DNA of 64,000 nucleotides from JABDFW01 sp035550215. GTDB taxonomy: Bacteria > Bacteroidota > Bacteroidia > Chitinophagales > Chitinophagaceae. Position 1 is the first letter of the stretch. Every line of letters begins with the position of its first letter. The notes beneath the pieces were generated by a model. The model searched no databases. It saw nothing but the letters and a program-made list of their open reading frames with translations, and had not been told where the DNA came from. Both the position numbers and the translations under genes were made by a program. Shown here piece by piece: positions 1 through 7,808 of this stretch. The DNA is taken from positions 32,919 to 96,918 of the forward strand of contig DASZPM010000012.1 of assembly GCA_035550215.1 (NCBI GenBank), in the 5' to 3' direction.

Positions 1-7
1 TAACAAT

Positions 8-406
8 ATGGAAAAAACAATACACCAGGGCCGGAACGTAAAACGTTTCCGGGAAATGCTCGGCATTAAGCAGGAAGGATTGGCATTGGAACTGGGTGAT
101 GATTGGAATCAGCGTAAAATATCGCTCCTCGAACAAAAAGAAGTGATTGAACCAGAGTTATTAGAACAGGTGGCCAAAGTGCTTAAAGTGCCGGTGGAAG
201 CAATTAAGAGTTTTGACGAGGAGGCTGCGATTAATATTGTTTCAAATACTTTTCATGATTTCAAGGACAATGCAGTCGCTTCTGCAATGAACTACCAATG
301 CAATTTTAACCCAATTGATAAAATTGTCGAACTATACGATGCATTATTGAAAGAAAAGGATTCAAAAAATGATTTACTGGAAAGGCTTTTAAAAGAAAAG
401 AAATAA
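8..406 (+). CDS. XRE-family helix-turn-helix transcriptional regulator
   Basis: A 132-residue protein with an N-terminal Cro/C1-type HTH at about residues 8-65: the pattern 'RFREMLGIKQEGLA' followed by 'QRKISLLEQ' is the usual XRE helix pair. The C-terminal half (residues 75-132) is helical, ends in a lysine/glutamate-rich coil and has no recognisable enzyme motif. It probably binds DNA as a dimer. It is the leftmost gene and converges on the minus-strand cargo operon that ends at 657, with about 250 bases of apparently non-coding sequence between them. A role as regulator of the island or of the cargo operon is inferred from position only. The ATG lies seven bases from the window edge, so its promoter cannot be judged. 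Confidence 0.8.
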   Translation: MEKTIHQGRNVKRFREMLGIKQEGLALELGDDWNQRKISLLEQKEVIEPELLEQVAKVLKVPVEAIKSFDEEAAINIVSNTFHDFKDNAVASAMNYQCNFNPIDKIVELYDALLKEKDSKNDLLERLLKEKK

Positions 407-656
407 CTAGCGTTGGTCCCCTTGGGATAGAGTTTGATATTCCTTTTGTCCGCAACAGATACTGACTGAAATGTAATACCAAGTGGGGTATCCAAAAAAC
501 GTCAGGGAATGTTTGTTCAACCAAAAGCTAATTACAAACAATGTGATTCGGCTTCATTTGTTCATCATTCTTTATGAATCGCGTAATATGAAATTGATGC
601 CGCTTGTACTCACTTGCTGGATGATGAAACCGAATTTTTGTTTTTCATACCTTTTG

Positions 657-2279
657 TCAACTCCCTTTCTCTTTTAGTGTCTGCCAAAATTGATTAATTT
701 TTATTATCTGTGGTTCTACAATATTAATAATTGCTTTTTGTGGTTCAAGTTTACCAATAATTTCCTGTAGCTTTTGTTTGCTTCTTGGAGTTCCAACGAA
801 GGATTCAATAAGCTTGTAGTCTTTGTTATTGATATTTAGGCAAAGAGGTATTTTTATTTGTGAAGCAAAATCGAAATTTTTTGTTTTGTAGTCTTCAACG
901 CCTTGTGTGAGCATTATAATAACTACGCCTTTAGACCTTAACACACGAAGAATGTCCTCTAATGCTTTGCTGGCATTTTTATTTTTTAAATATACATGAG
1001 CTTCGTCAATGACTATTACATATCGTAGGGGCTTAATTCTATCTTTTGTAGGCTCCGTGTCATTCGTTGAACTGAACTCTGCAAGTAAATATTTTAATGT
1101 CAAGAAAACGCAAAGCTGACGCAAGGTGTCGGATAATTCAAGTGGCAAATTAATGTATAAGCTTTGCTCATAAATCTTTTTAGTCTGTGGCTTTGGTTGT
1201 GACTGAAAAATACTTAAAGCTAAATCAGAGATAATCGCATCCAGTGTATCGGGGCTTCTTTGGTTATCTTGATTATAGGTACCGAGTGCCTCTAAAACAG
1301 TATTTAATGTTGGGTGTACGTTTGAATAGCTTTCGGGCATTAGGTATTGAAGATTATTTTGATGATCAAAGCAATCAGTAATAATTGTCTGCAAAATATG
1401 TTTTTGATTTGCTCCTAATTGAGTTGCAATTGTGCAAACAAAATCCACGAAGGATTTAATATTAAATGTTCTTGCTCTTTCATCCTGTAAATTAATAAAA
1501 CTTAAAGGGTTTAATTCAAATGGCATTTTCCTCAAATCTATCATCTTGCTACCTGTTAATTCAAAGAATGATTTGAGCCTTTCTGGACTTCCTTCACCTT
1601 TATAGTCGAAGAAGATAAACTTTAATTCGTTTTTGGTTTGAACAGAAATTTGATAAAGCAAGTCCTTTACTAATTCCGTTTTCCCAGAACCCACCATTCC
1701 TGCAATAGCAATATTGCAACTATCAAATTCATTCAAATCATTAATGCGGAGCCTAATGCTATTTTGCAATTGATCTTTACCTACAACTATAGATATGAGT
1801 TCCTTGTAAGAATTAATTTCATTATGAGTAGTCACGCCTGGTATAAAGGGATTGCTTTCGGAAATTAATTCTAAACCGTTCTTTACTAGTTTCATTAAAT
1901 ATGAAATGTGAGAACCGCTCGTAATATTTTTATCCTCAATATCCTGATATATCTTCTCTAATCCGAAATCTAATTGTCTTTTAAAAAGCTTAATAAATTC
2001 CTCCTCTGTTAGGCTCTTATTATAATGTTGGTCAAGGAGAGCTTTGTAAATAACATAATAAGATTTTTCATCAGCAGAATTTCCAAATAATGCTCTTTCA
2101 TCCCGCCAATCCTTTCCGTCAGAACCAATTTGAACATCTTCGAGGATGTTGAACTTCTTGTTTAACTGCAAGCTATATGTAAAGGCAATTCTTGCAATAA
2201 TTCCATCAAACTTGAAATTATACAATGACGTAAGGTGGTCAATGATTTCCGAATTTCTTTTACTTATCTTAATTCTCAT
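657..2279 (-). CDS. dndE: DndE domain fused to HerA/DUF87-type ATPase
   Basis: A 540-residue protein. Residues 1-115 resemble DndE, the small DNA-binding protein of phosphorothioation (Dnd) systems: 'KISKRNSEIIDHL', then 'RIAFTYSL', 'ERALFG', and an 'FKRQLDFGLEKI' helix. Residues about 160-540 are a HerA/FtsK-like motor domain with Walker A GMVGSGKT (194-201) and Walker B VIVIDEAH (421-428), followed by a sensor-like 'IIMLTQG'. DndE is normally a protein of about 110-130 residues, so this is a fusion. The ATG at 2279 is preferred to an upstream in-frame ATG at 2423, because the DndE-like sequence begins there and it gives an 11-base overlap with dndD, like the other junctions of this operon. 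It is the last gene of the operon. ATP-driven translocation on DNA is inferred. The DNA modification state it recognises is unknown. Confidence 0.75.
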   Translation of the reverse strand: MRIKISKRNSEIIDHLTSLYNFKFDGIIARIAFTYSLQLNKKFNILEDVQIGSDGKDWRDERALFGNSADEKSYYVIYKALLDQHYNKSLTEEEFIKLFKRQLDFGLEKIYQDIEDKNITSGSHISYLMKLVKNGLELISESNPFIPGVTTHNEINSYKELISIVVGKDQLQNSIRLRINDLNEFDSCNIAIAGMVGSGKTELVKDLLYQISVQTKNELKFIFFDYKGEGSPERLKSFFELTGSKMIDLRKMPFELNPLSFINLQDERARTFNIKSFVDFVCTIATQLGANQKHILQTIITDCFDHQNNLQYLMPESYSNVHPTLNTVLEALGTYNQDNQRSPDTLDAIISDLALSIFQSQPKPQTKKIYEQSLYINLPLELSDTLRQLCVFLTLKYLLAEFSSTNDTEPTKDRIKPLRYVIVIDEAHVYLKNKNASKALEDILRVLRSKGVVIIMLTQGVEDYKTKNFDFASQIKIPLCLNINNKDYKLIESFVGTPRSKQKLQEIIGKLEPQKAIINIVEPQIIKINQFWQTLKEKGS

Positions 2280-4371
2280 AGCTTTGAAAATAACCTTGTT
2301 TAAATTTTGTTTGGTTGTTATTGCTTTCAAGTAAGTAAGCGGTGGCAACAAAGTCCTTAACAAGCTTAAATCTTGAAGGTGGTATTTCATTATTTGTTGC
2401 CATAAGTACAACTTGAGTTGCAAGATTAGGATAATAACTTACAAGGAAATTGTTTATATGTTCATGGTCGAGCCTTCCTAAAGGGGTATCAATGAATATT
2501 GGAAAATCTTGTACAGCTAAACTTAAAATAGCCTTAACTAATGATGAAATATAAATCTGTTTTTCACCCATACTAAGGCTTTCCTTTGGCGTAATATTTC
2601 CATTCCCATCAAATAAAGATATTTTTAAACCATCGTTATTTGGTAATGCTTCTGCTTTGATAGCTGCAATGAACTTCCCATTGCTGCCATCTTTAAGTTT
2701 ATGCATTAGTTGAAACATTTCTTTAAAAGTGACCTGCTCCAAAGAAGAACATTTGCCTTTTTTCTGTTCACTTACAAAATCTTCCAACGCTTTAATGTAA
2801 AGATTTGCTTTATCAAGCTTCTTTTTCTTTTGTTCTGAAACGCTAATTTTTTTGAGCAGTACTTGTAGCGATTGACTCAGTTTTTCATTTTCCTTTTTTA
2901 GGCTTTCTTTTTTATTTTGAAATGACCCCTTTTCTTCGATAAGTTTTTCTATTTTCCTTTCAGCTTCATTTTTATTCGTGGTGTATTCAATTACCTCTTC
3001 ATCTTCAAGGTCAGATTCTATTTTTTTAATAACTTTTTCAACTTCAAAAATATCATTCTTAACTCTGTTGAAATTATCAATAGTTTGTTCAAAAATGTCC
3101 TTTGATTGTTTACGAATATGGTTGAATGTTTCTAATATCAATTCCTTGTCTGATTTACTGAGGTCATGTTCAAACTCAAACTCATTTGCCGTCTCTATTT
3201 TTCCAAATACATCTTCAACTATTTTTTTAGCCTTACTGGCGTAAAACATTTTTTTTGAAAATGAAATATCGCCATCTGTTGGGAATGGTGGGTTATTAAA
3301 CAATTTTTCGATAAGTTCATTATTTTTTTCAATTAACTCGTTTCTTTTTTCGCTTAAATATGATTCCTCTTCTTGTAACTTAAGATGTTCGTTTACTTCC
3401 TCCAATTTTCCTGCAGCCAAAACAAAAGGAATGATTTCACTCAGTTCGTTGAATTTGTTTTCCAGGTCCTTCTCTTTTAGTTTTAATTCGTTTCTTTGTT
3501 TATACAATTCATCCAAACTTGCAGTGTTGAAAGATTTATTACTATGCTGAATTAAGAAGGTTTCATATGCTACTATCTCTGATTTTATTTTAGCTATTTC
3601 AGATTCCTTATTGACAATTTCTGTTTCTAAATCTTCTATTTTTTCTATGTTAAGTTCAATTCCACTTTCTGTTGTTATTATTTGTTGCTTAACATGAGCG
3701 GTGGCACTTTCTTTTCTTAATCCATCGGTATAAATGTTCAAGTCGTTTATCAATCCTTCATATACATCAAGCCCCAGTAATTTTCCTAATGCATCGTTTA
3801 GCACACTCCCTTCTTCTTTGGTAGATAGTTCAGCCCAACTTGCTATTTTTTCAGCATCAAAAAATACAAACTTTGCGGCTTCTAAAGGGATAAGGTAATC
3901 ATTAATGAAATTTATTTTATCATCTGGCGTGTGAAAAATTGAATTTTTTATACCTTCTACAACTATTTCTAAATCATCCAAGGCTGAATTAATATTGAAC
4001 TCTCGCCTAATTCTACATTTATAGTTATTTCCTGATTCAATTTCTCTTGTTTCTGGCAATTCAATACCACTGATATAAATTTCTACAGAAAATCTACTTT
4101 TTCCTTCTCTTGCAACATCCCAGTTAAGTGAACTTTTTAAAAATTTCAAATAGTTGCCATCTTTTTGGATTTCTTTTTTAAATCCTTCATCAATCTTGGC
4201 AATGTCTTCCCCATACAAGCACCAGACAAGGGATAACAAAAAGTTAGTTTTCCCATAACCAGTTTTTCCTCCGAGCAAAACAATATTTTTCTCTTTAGTA
4301 GTCATTAGGTCAATGACGTTTTCACCATAGTACTGCCTGAAATTCGTTAATATTATTTTGTCAATTTTCAT
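2269..4371 (-). CDS. dndD: DndD-type SMC-like ATPase
   Basis: A 700-residue ABC/SMC-type ATPase. The N-terminal lobe begins 'MKIDKIILTNFRQYYG' with Walker A GGKTGYGKT (34-42) and the 'FVFFDAEKI' segment characteristic of DndD (usually FFDGE). A long charged coiled coil occupies roughly residues 210-560. The C-terminal lobe has the ABC signature 'LSMGEKQ' (about 599-605) and Walker B 'FPIFIDTPLGRLD' (from about 623). A Rad50-type CxxC zinc hook is not seen, only one Cys near the coil end. In Dnd systems DndD is an ATPase thought to nick or open DNA during sulfur insertion. Here it overlaps the upstream 64-residue gene and the downstream DndE-HerA gene by 11 bases each, so translation is probably coupled. 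RecF/Rad50-like nuclease-associated ATPases are the main alternative. Confidence 0.8.
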   Translation of the reverse strand: MKIDKIILTNFRQYYGENVIDLMTTKEKNIVLLGGKTGYGKTNFLLSLVWCLYGEDIAKIDEGFKKEIQKDGNYLKFLKSSLNWDVAREGKSRFSVEIYISGIELPETREIESGNNYKCRIRREFNINSALDDLEIVVEGIKNSIFHTPDDKINFINDYLIPLEAAKFVFFDAEKIASWAELSTKEEGSVLNDALGKLLGLDVYEGLINDLNIYTDGLRKESATAHVKQQIITTESGIELNIEKIEDLETEIVNKESEIAKIKSEIVAYETFLIQHSNKSFNTASLDELYKQRNELKLKEKDLENKFNELSEIIPFVLAAGKLEEVNEHLKLQEEESYLSEKRNELIEKNNELIEKLFNNPPFPTDGDISFSKKMFYASKAKKIVEDVFGKIETANEFEFEHDLSKSDKELILETFNHIRKQSKDIFEQTIDNFNRVKNDIFEVEKVIKKIESDLEDEEVIEYTTNKNEAERKIEKLIEEKGSFQNKKESLKKENEKLSQSLQVLLKKISVSEQKKKKLDKANLYIKALEDFVSEQKKGKCSSLEQVTFKEMFQLMHKLKDGSNGKFIAAIKAEALPNNDGLKISLFDGNGNITPKESLSMGEKQIYISSLVKAILSLAVQDFPIFIDTPLGRLDHEHINNFLVSYYPNLATQVVLMATNNEIPPSRFKLVKDFVATAYLLESNNNQTKFKQGYFQSYEN

Positions 4372-4555
4372 TTTCTATTGAGTTTTCGATTTCCTTATCT
4401 ATAGTTTGTTGTATTAGAGCATTCCGTTTTAAAAGCTTTTTTGTTTTCTCTGATTCTAATAGCTTTTCAACAGAAATAAAGCTAACCTGATTTTTTCGGC
4501 ATTGCTTTTCAAGTTCTTTTGCATGAATTAGTTTTATGTCGTTAATTCTGCTCAT
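4361..4555 (-). CDS. Small charged protein of the Dnd-like operon
   Basis: A 64-residue, highly charged and mostly helical protein with no membrane segment or metal-binding cluster. It overlaps the upstream 767-residue gene by 4 bases (ATGA type) and dndD by 11 bases, so it is clearly a translated member of the operon. Its position just before a DndD-like gene matches short proteins that annotators have called 'DNA modification system-associated small protein'; this is from memory and unchecked. An adaptor that links the large first protein to DndD is one possibility (inference). It shows no antitoxin DNA-binding motif. Confidence 0.65.
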   Translation of the reverse strand: MSRINDIKLIHAKELEKQCRKNQVSFISVEKLLESEKTKKLLKRNALIQQTIDKEIENSIENEN

Positions 4556-6855
4556 ATTGTTATTGTATTATCATTATTAAGAATAAGTTCCCCAGCCTCT
4601 ATTTTAGATTCAAACAAATTAATCACCTGCACGGGTGTATAGTTATGGGTTTTAACATAATAGGAAATAAGCTTGTCATAATTCCAGCCATTGAATTTTT
4701 TTAAAACCTCAGTTCGGAAATTAGTTCCTGCCACTCTTTTGAAAATTGTATCAGATGGAGTATAATTTTTGTTTTTAAGACCTATATATCCTCCCTCGAA
4801 AAAAACAAATCTATTGTTATCTTCTGCTTGAATATTTCTAAAAATGCTTGAGCTCGATGTGTTGCGGTACTGCTTTACATATTTTACAATATCATAAGTA
4901 TGTTGTGGCTTATCGTGTTGATTCAAATATTCTTCGGCAATATCTCTTATAGTTCCACCTTTTAAGTTTTTGTTTTCAAGTTCCCATTTCTTCAATCCAT
5001 AGGTACTTGTTCTGCCGATGTAAATAAACAATTCCCTCTCCCTATTAAGTGTACTTCTTACTGATTGTTCATTTATATCAAGCTCTGGATATTTTTTGAT
5101 TATTTCTCTTGTTATATTTTCTACTTTAGTCATTTCCCCAAATGCTTCCAGTATTTCCACGGTGTATTGAATAAGAGGTTTCTTTGTATTCCTTTCAAAA
5201 ACAATATACCCTTCAATATTTACAACTAAATCAAATTCATTGAATAAAATAGCTTCGCAGACTTCCTTTATACTTGACAAATACCGCCTTCCTTCGAGAG
5301 TCATGAACTGAAGTAGGTAACCCTCAAAATGTAAAGCATATGTTTCGGAAATGCGGTTTGATAGATTTACGTTAATGTCATTAGTAAATGCCGCAAAATT
5401 GAAAGATGTAAAAATGATGGTTTGAATTAAATAGCAATTTTTGTAACGAATTGTATTTGAATAATTGCCTTTTCCAGATATATTTTCATCATCGCCAAGG
5501 ACTGAATGTGAATTTTCCAGAAACAGACCAAAAATTATACTGTAAAATAAAACATTGAATTTTACATCTTCAGCGGTGTTAATCTTTTGGATAAAATCAT
5601 TATCTATTATTTTGAAACAGACATCTTTAGAAATACTATAAGTTGTAACTAGATCTTGCGAATTGAAGCTTAAAATGAAACGAAAATAATCTTGTACATC
5701 ATCCTCTAAAATGGCTCTAATCTGCCGAAGACGTTCCTTTCCTAAATCCAATTCTATTGCAATTTGGTCAAGCGATTTATTACAGTCTTTTGTGTACAGA
5801 TAGTAGAATAACTGCTTTTCTTTTTGGTTTAGTATGTGATCATTTTCTATCAAGAAGTGGATCAGTTTAAAAAGTTTTATTTTCCCCCCCGCTTCAAAAA
5901 CTGTTTCAAATTGCTCATTGAAATTTACAGGTAGATTACTGAATGTTGTTTTCACAATTAGTTTTGCATACTCTCTGCCTAAATTGTCATCTTCGATAAA
6001 TCTTAATGTTTCTATGAAAGAAGAAATATCTTCTTTAAAGTCATTTAATTCCGATACAGTTTTGCTTCCAATATTTTTAATATCTTGAAAGTTAAACGAG
6101 TAAGAAAATATCGTTTCAATAATTGCCTTTGCAGTCACGGACTCGCCAAAAAATTGAGTCAAACCGTTCCTTGCTCTTATTTTAAGGTTTGAAATCAGAT
6201 ATTGAATATGGCGATTTAATGCAGCCTTTTTGAATGGGTTGAAATCATCAATGATCTTTGAAAAGTCTTCTTTTGAATTGGTAATTATTGCAGGGTATAT
6301 TGTTTCAGGAATAGCTGTGTTATTATTTTGAAGTTGAAATTTCTTTAAGAAATTCAAAAGGTCTGCTGTGAAATTGACCAATTCGGTAACTGTTTTATCT
6401 CCAATATTTCTAAATGTTTGGAAGTCAAAAGTGGGTGAACAAATTTTGTCAATTAATTCAAGTGCTTGCGGAGTTCCATTAAATATGTTTTGCAATCCAT
6501 TTCTTGCTCTAACCGAAAGCTTGAAAAGTAAATACTCAATTTGTTTGTTTGTCGCCTGGATTTCATCATTTGTAAATTGTCTAACGATTTTTTTTACTTC
6601 ATCCAGTTCCTTTATTTTTTCTATTATCTCATCTAATGAATGATCACTGAACTTCTTGCATATTTCCGAAAGTTCTTTCTCAGTTTCGTCACCACAATTT
6701 TCCAAATATTTGAAAGAGCCATGTTTTCGGTAAAATGATATTATGTCGCTTAATCCTGCCAACTCGTTGTTTTTACAGATATAAAGAGCTCCAACCGAAA
6801 TCCAGTCAATTTTTCCTAAATCGTCCAATGATATATCTTCTACTTTATATGGCAT
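4552..6855 (-). CDS. Large protein with alpha-CTD-like, sigma4-like and HARE-HTH-like modules
   Basis: A 767-residue protein and first gene of the operon. A helix-hairpin-helix module like the RNA polymerase alpha C-terminal domain appears near 46-66 ('YLENCGDETEKEL'). Two tandem longer copies follow: residues about 103-170 and 214-283 share 'RARNGL', then 'IGDKTVTEL' or 'IGSKTVSEL', with a period near 111 residues. Residues 340-385 resemble sigma-70 region 4 or a LuxR-type HTH ('SLDQIAIELDLGKERLRQI'). The C-terminal part has two winged-helix segments of HARE-HTH type (about 559-625 and 632-697, 'GGTIRDIAEEYLNQHDKPQ'). No nuclease or methylase motif was found. It could be a sensor of DNA or transcription complexes, or a regulator of the operon. 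The ATG at 6855 is the first in frame. The gene is visibly AT-rich compared with the mobilization genes. Confidence 0.7.
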   Translation of the reverse strand: MPYKVEDISLDDLGKIDWISVGALYICKNNELAGLSDIISFYRKHGSFKYLENCGDETEKELSEICKKFSDHSLDEIIEKIKELDEVKKIVRQFTNDEIQATNKQIEYLLFKLSVRARNGLQNIFNGTPQALELIDKICSPTFDFQTFRNIGDKTVTELVNFTADLLNFLKKFQLQNNNTAIPETIYPAIITNSKEDFSKIIDDFNPFKKAALNRHIQYLISNLKIRARNGLTQFFGESVTAKAIIETIFSYSFNFQDIKNIGSKTVSELNDFKEDISSFIETLRFIEDDNLGREYAKLIVKTTFSNLPVNFNEQFETVFEAGGKIKLFKLIHFLIENDHILNQKEKQLFYYLYTKDCNKSLDQIAIELDLGKERLRQIRAILEDDVQDYFRFILSFNSQDLVTTYSISKDVCFKIIDNDFIQKINTAEDVKFNVLFYSIIFGLFLENSHSVLGDDENISGKGNYSNTIRYKNCYLIQTIIFTSFNFAAFTNDINVNLSNRISETYALHFEGYLLQFMTLEGRRYLSSIKEVCEAILFNEFDLVVNIEGYIVFERNTKKPLIQYTVEILEAFGEMTKVENITREIIKKYPELDINEQSVRSTLNRERELFIYIGRTSTYGLKKWELENKNLKGGTIRDIAEEYLNQHDKPQHTYDIVKYVKQYRNTSSSSIFRNIQAEDNNRFVFFEGGYIGLKNKNYTPSDTIFKRVAGTNFRTEVLKKFNGWNYDKLISYYVKTHNYTPVQVINLFESKIEAGELILNNDNTITI

Positions 6856-7008
6856 TATTCCAAGGATAATTAATTATGAGCTTGATTAGCAGTATGTTGG
6901 ATGGCTGTGGGCTCGGTTACTGATTAATAATAAAATAGTCAAATTAACGATAATTATCAATTTTTACAAGCCTTTGGCAAAATTTGTGAGAAACACCCAT
7001 AAAACAAT

Positions 7009-7090
7009 AAGCTGCGAGTTGTACTGGTTGCATGTTATGCACCCGGATAATGATTTTACGACCCGGTGCAATCAGAATAAGTCGCAGCTT
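7009..7090. repeat. Nested inverted repeat between mobilization genes and cargo operon
   Basis: The outer arms AAGCTGCGA (7009-7017) and TCGCAGCTT (7082-7090) are perfect 9-base complements. Inside them TGCACC (7038-7043) and GGTGCA (7065-7070) pair again, each flanked by a CCGG. The 82-base structure has no T-run beside it, so it does not look like a simple terminator. It sits in the approximately 290-base gap between the mobilization genes and the cargo operon. It could be a recombination site at a cargo junction, a protein-binding site or a remnant; no function is established. Confidence 0.5.
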
Positions 7091-7145
7091 AAGCCAAGAT
7101 GTCCCGCTGGTGAAAAAAGAGATAAAGCTTCCGTTCGCGGCTGGC

Positions 7146-7799
7146 TTATTTTGCAGTCGGTTGAGTTTTGGTGGTTTTAAAAGGCTGCGTATTGCCTTTC
7201 CCAGCCCTCTGCCGCCATTGCTTTGCTTCTTTTTCCTTTTCATCTGCCACATGCAGCGCTTCAAGCTGGGCTTCCTTATCATGCTCTTTTATTTCCACTA
7301 CCTGCTCTATTTTATCTTTATTAAGCAGGTAGATACTGTCATTGTCATTTAGCACCCGCAATAAGGCCGGGGAGTTGGAGAGTTTAAGCATCCGGTACTT
7401 AATGTCATTTGCTTTATAATTATCTAACCTATCGTAGACCTGCAACAAAAAATAAAGCTGCCCTACCACTATTGCAAATAATATCCCGCCAATAATAAAT
7501 CCTTTGTCAAGGCGGTGCTGGTGCTTTATCTGTTGTGTAACAGGCTGTTTTAACTGCTCTTTTAACATTCCTATATGAATGCGGATTTCAGACAAGCGTG
7601 ATTGTGTTTTCTGAAGCTCGTCCGGCAATCTGTTACAGGCGGCTTCCAGGTGAGTTTGCTCTTCCGGCAGGCTTACGACTGCTTTCTGTTCCCTTAGTTC
7701 GTTTATTGACTTCTCGAGGTTGCCAATTAGGGTGTTAGTTTTATTCTGCTGGTCAAGCACCTGGCTCAGCAATTCCTGTATAATAGTATTTTGTTCCAT
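7146..7799 (-). CDS. Membrane-anchored coiled-coil mobilization accessory protein
   Basis: A 217-residue protein following the relaxase by 9 bases on the same strand. The N-terminal ~115 residues are a Glu/Gln-rich coiled coil, followed by one hydrophobic segment ('FIIGGILFAIVVGQLYFLL', about residues 100-120) and a charged C-terminal tail ending in Lys/Thr-rich sequence. Similar genes after MobC and relaxase occur in Bacteroidota mobilizable islands. A role in tethering the relaxosome to the membrane or to the helper coupling protein is inferred. No catalytic motif is seen. Downstream is the inverted-repeat region and then the cargo operon. Confidence 0.6.
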   Translation of the reverse strand: MEQNTIIQELLSQVLDQQNKTNTLIGNLEKSINELREQKAVVSLPEEQTHLEAACNRLPDELQKTQSRLSEIRIHIGMLKEQLKQPVTQQIKHQHRLDKGFIIGGILFAIVVGQLYFLLQVYDRLDNYKANDIKYRMLKLSNSPALLRVLNDNDSIYLLNKDKIEQVVEIKEHDKEAQLEALHVADEKEKEAKQWRQRAGKGNTQPFKTTKTQPTAK

Positions 7800-7808
7800 A
7801 CTTTTTTA

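Noticed and set aside
483..677. Open frame of 64 codons between the XRE gene and the Dnd-like operon
   Set aside because: Composition is unlike a protein of this genome, no family resemblance, and it overlaps the end of the DndE-HerA gene on the other strand.
2279..2423. N-terminal extension of the DndE-HerA protein
   Set aside because: This part is encoded by the end of dndD in another frame; the DndE-like sequence begins at the ATG at 2279, which keeps the 11-base overlap seen at the other junctions.
6944..7282. Open frame on the minus strand overlapping the mobilization accessory gene
   Set aside because: It is an alternative frame of the real gene 7146-7799 that runs into the inverted-repeat spacer; it is basic and low-complexity without domain features.
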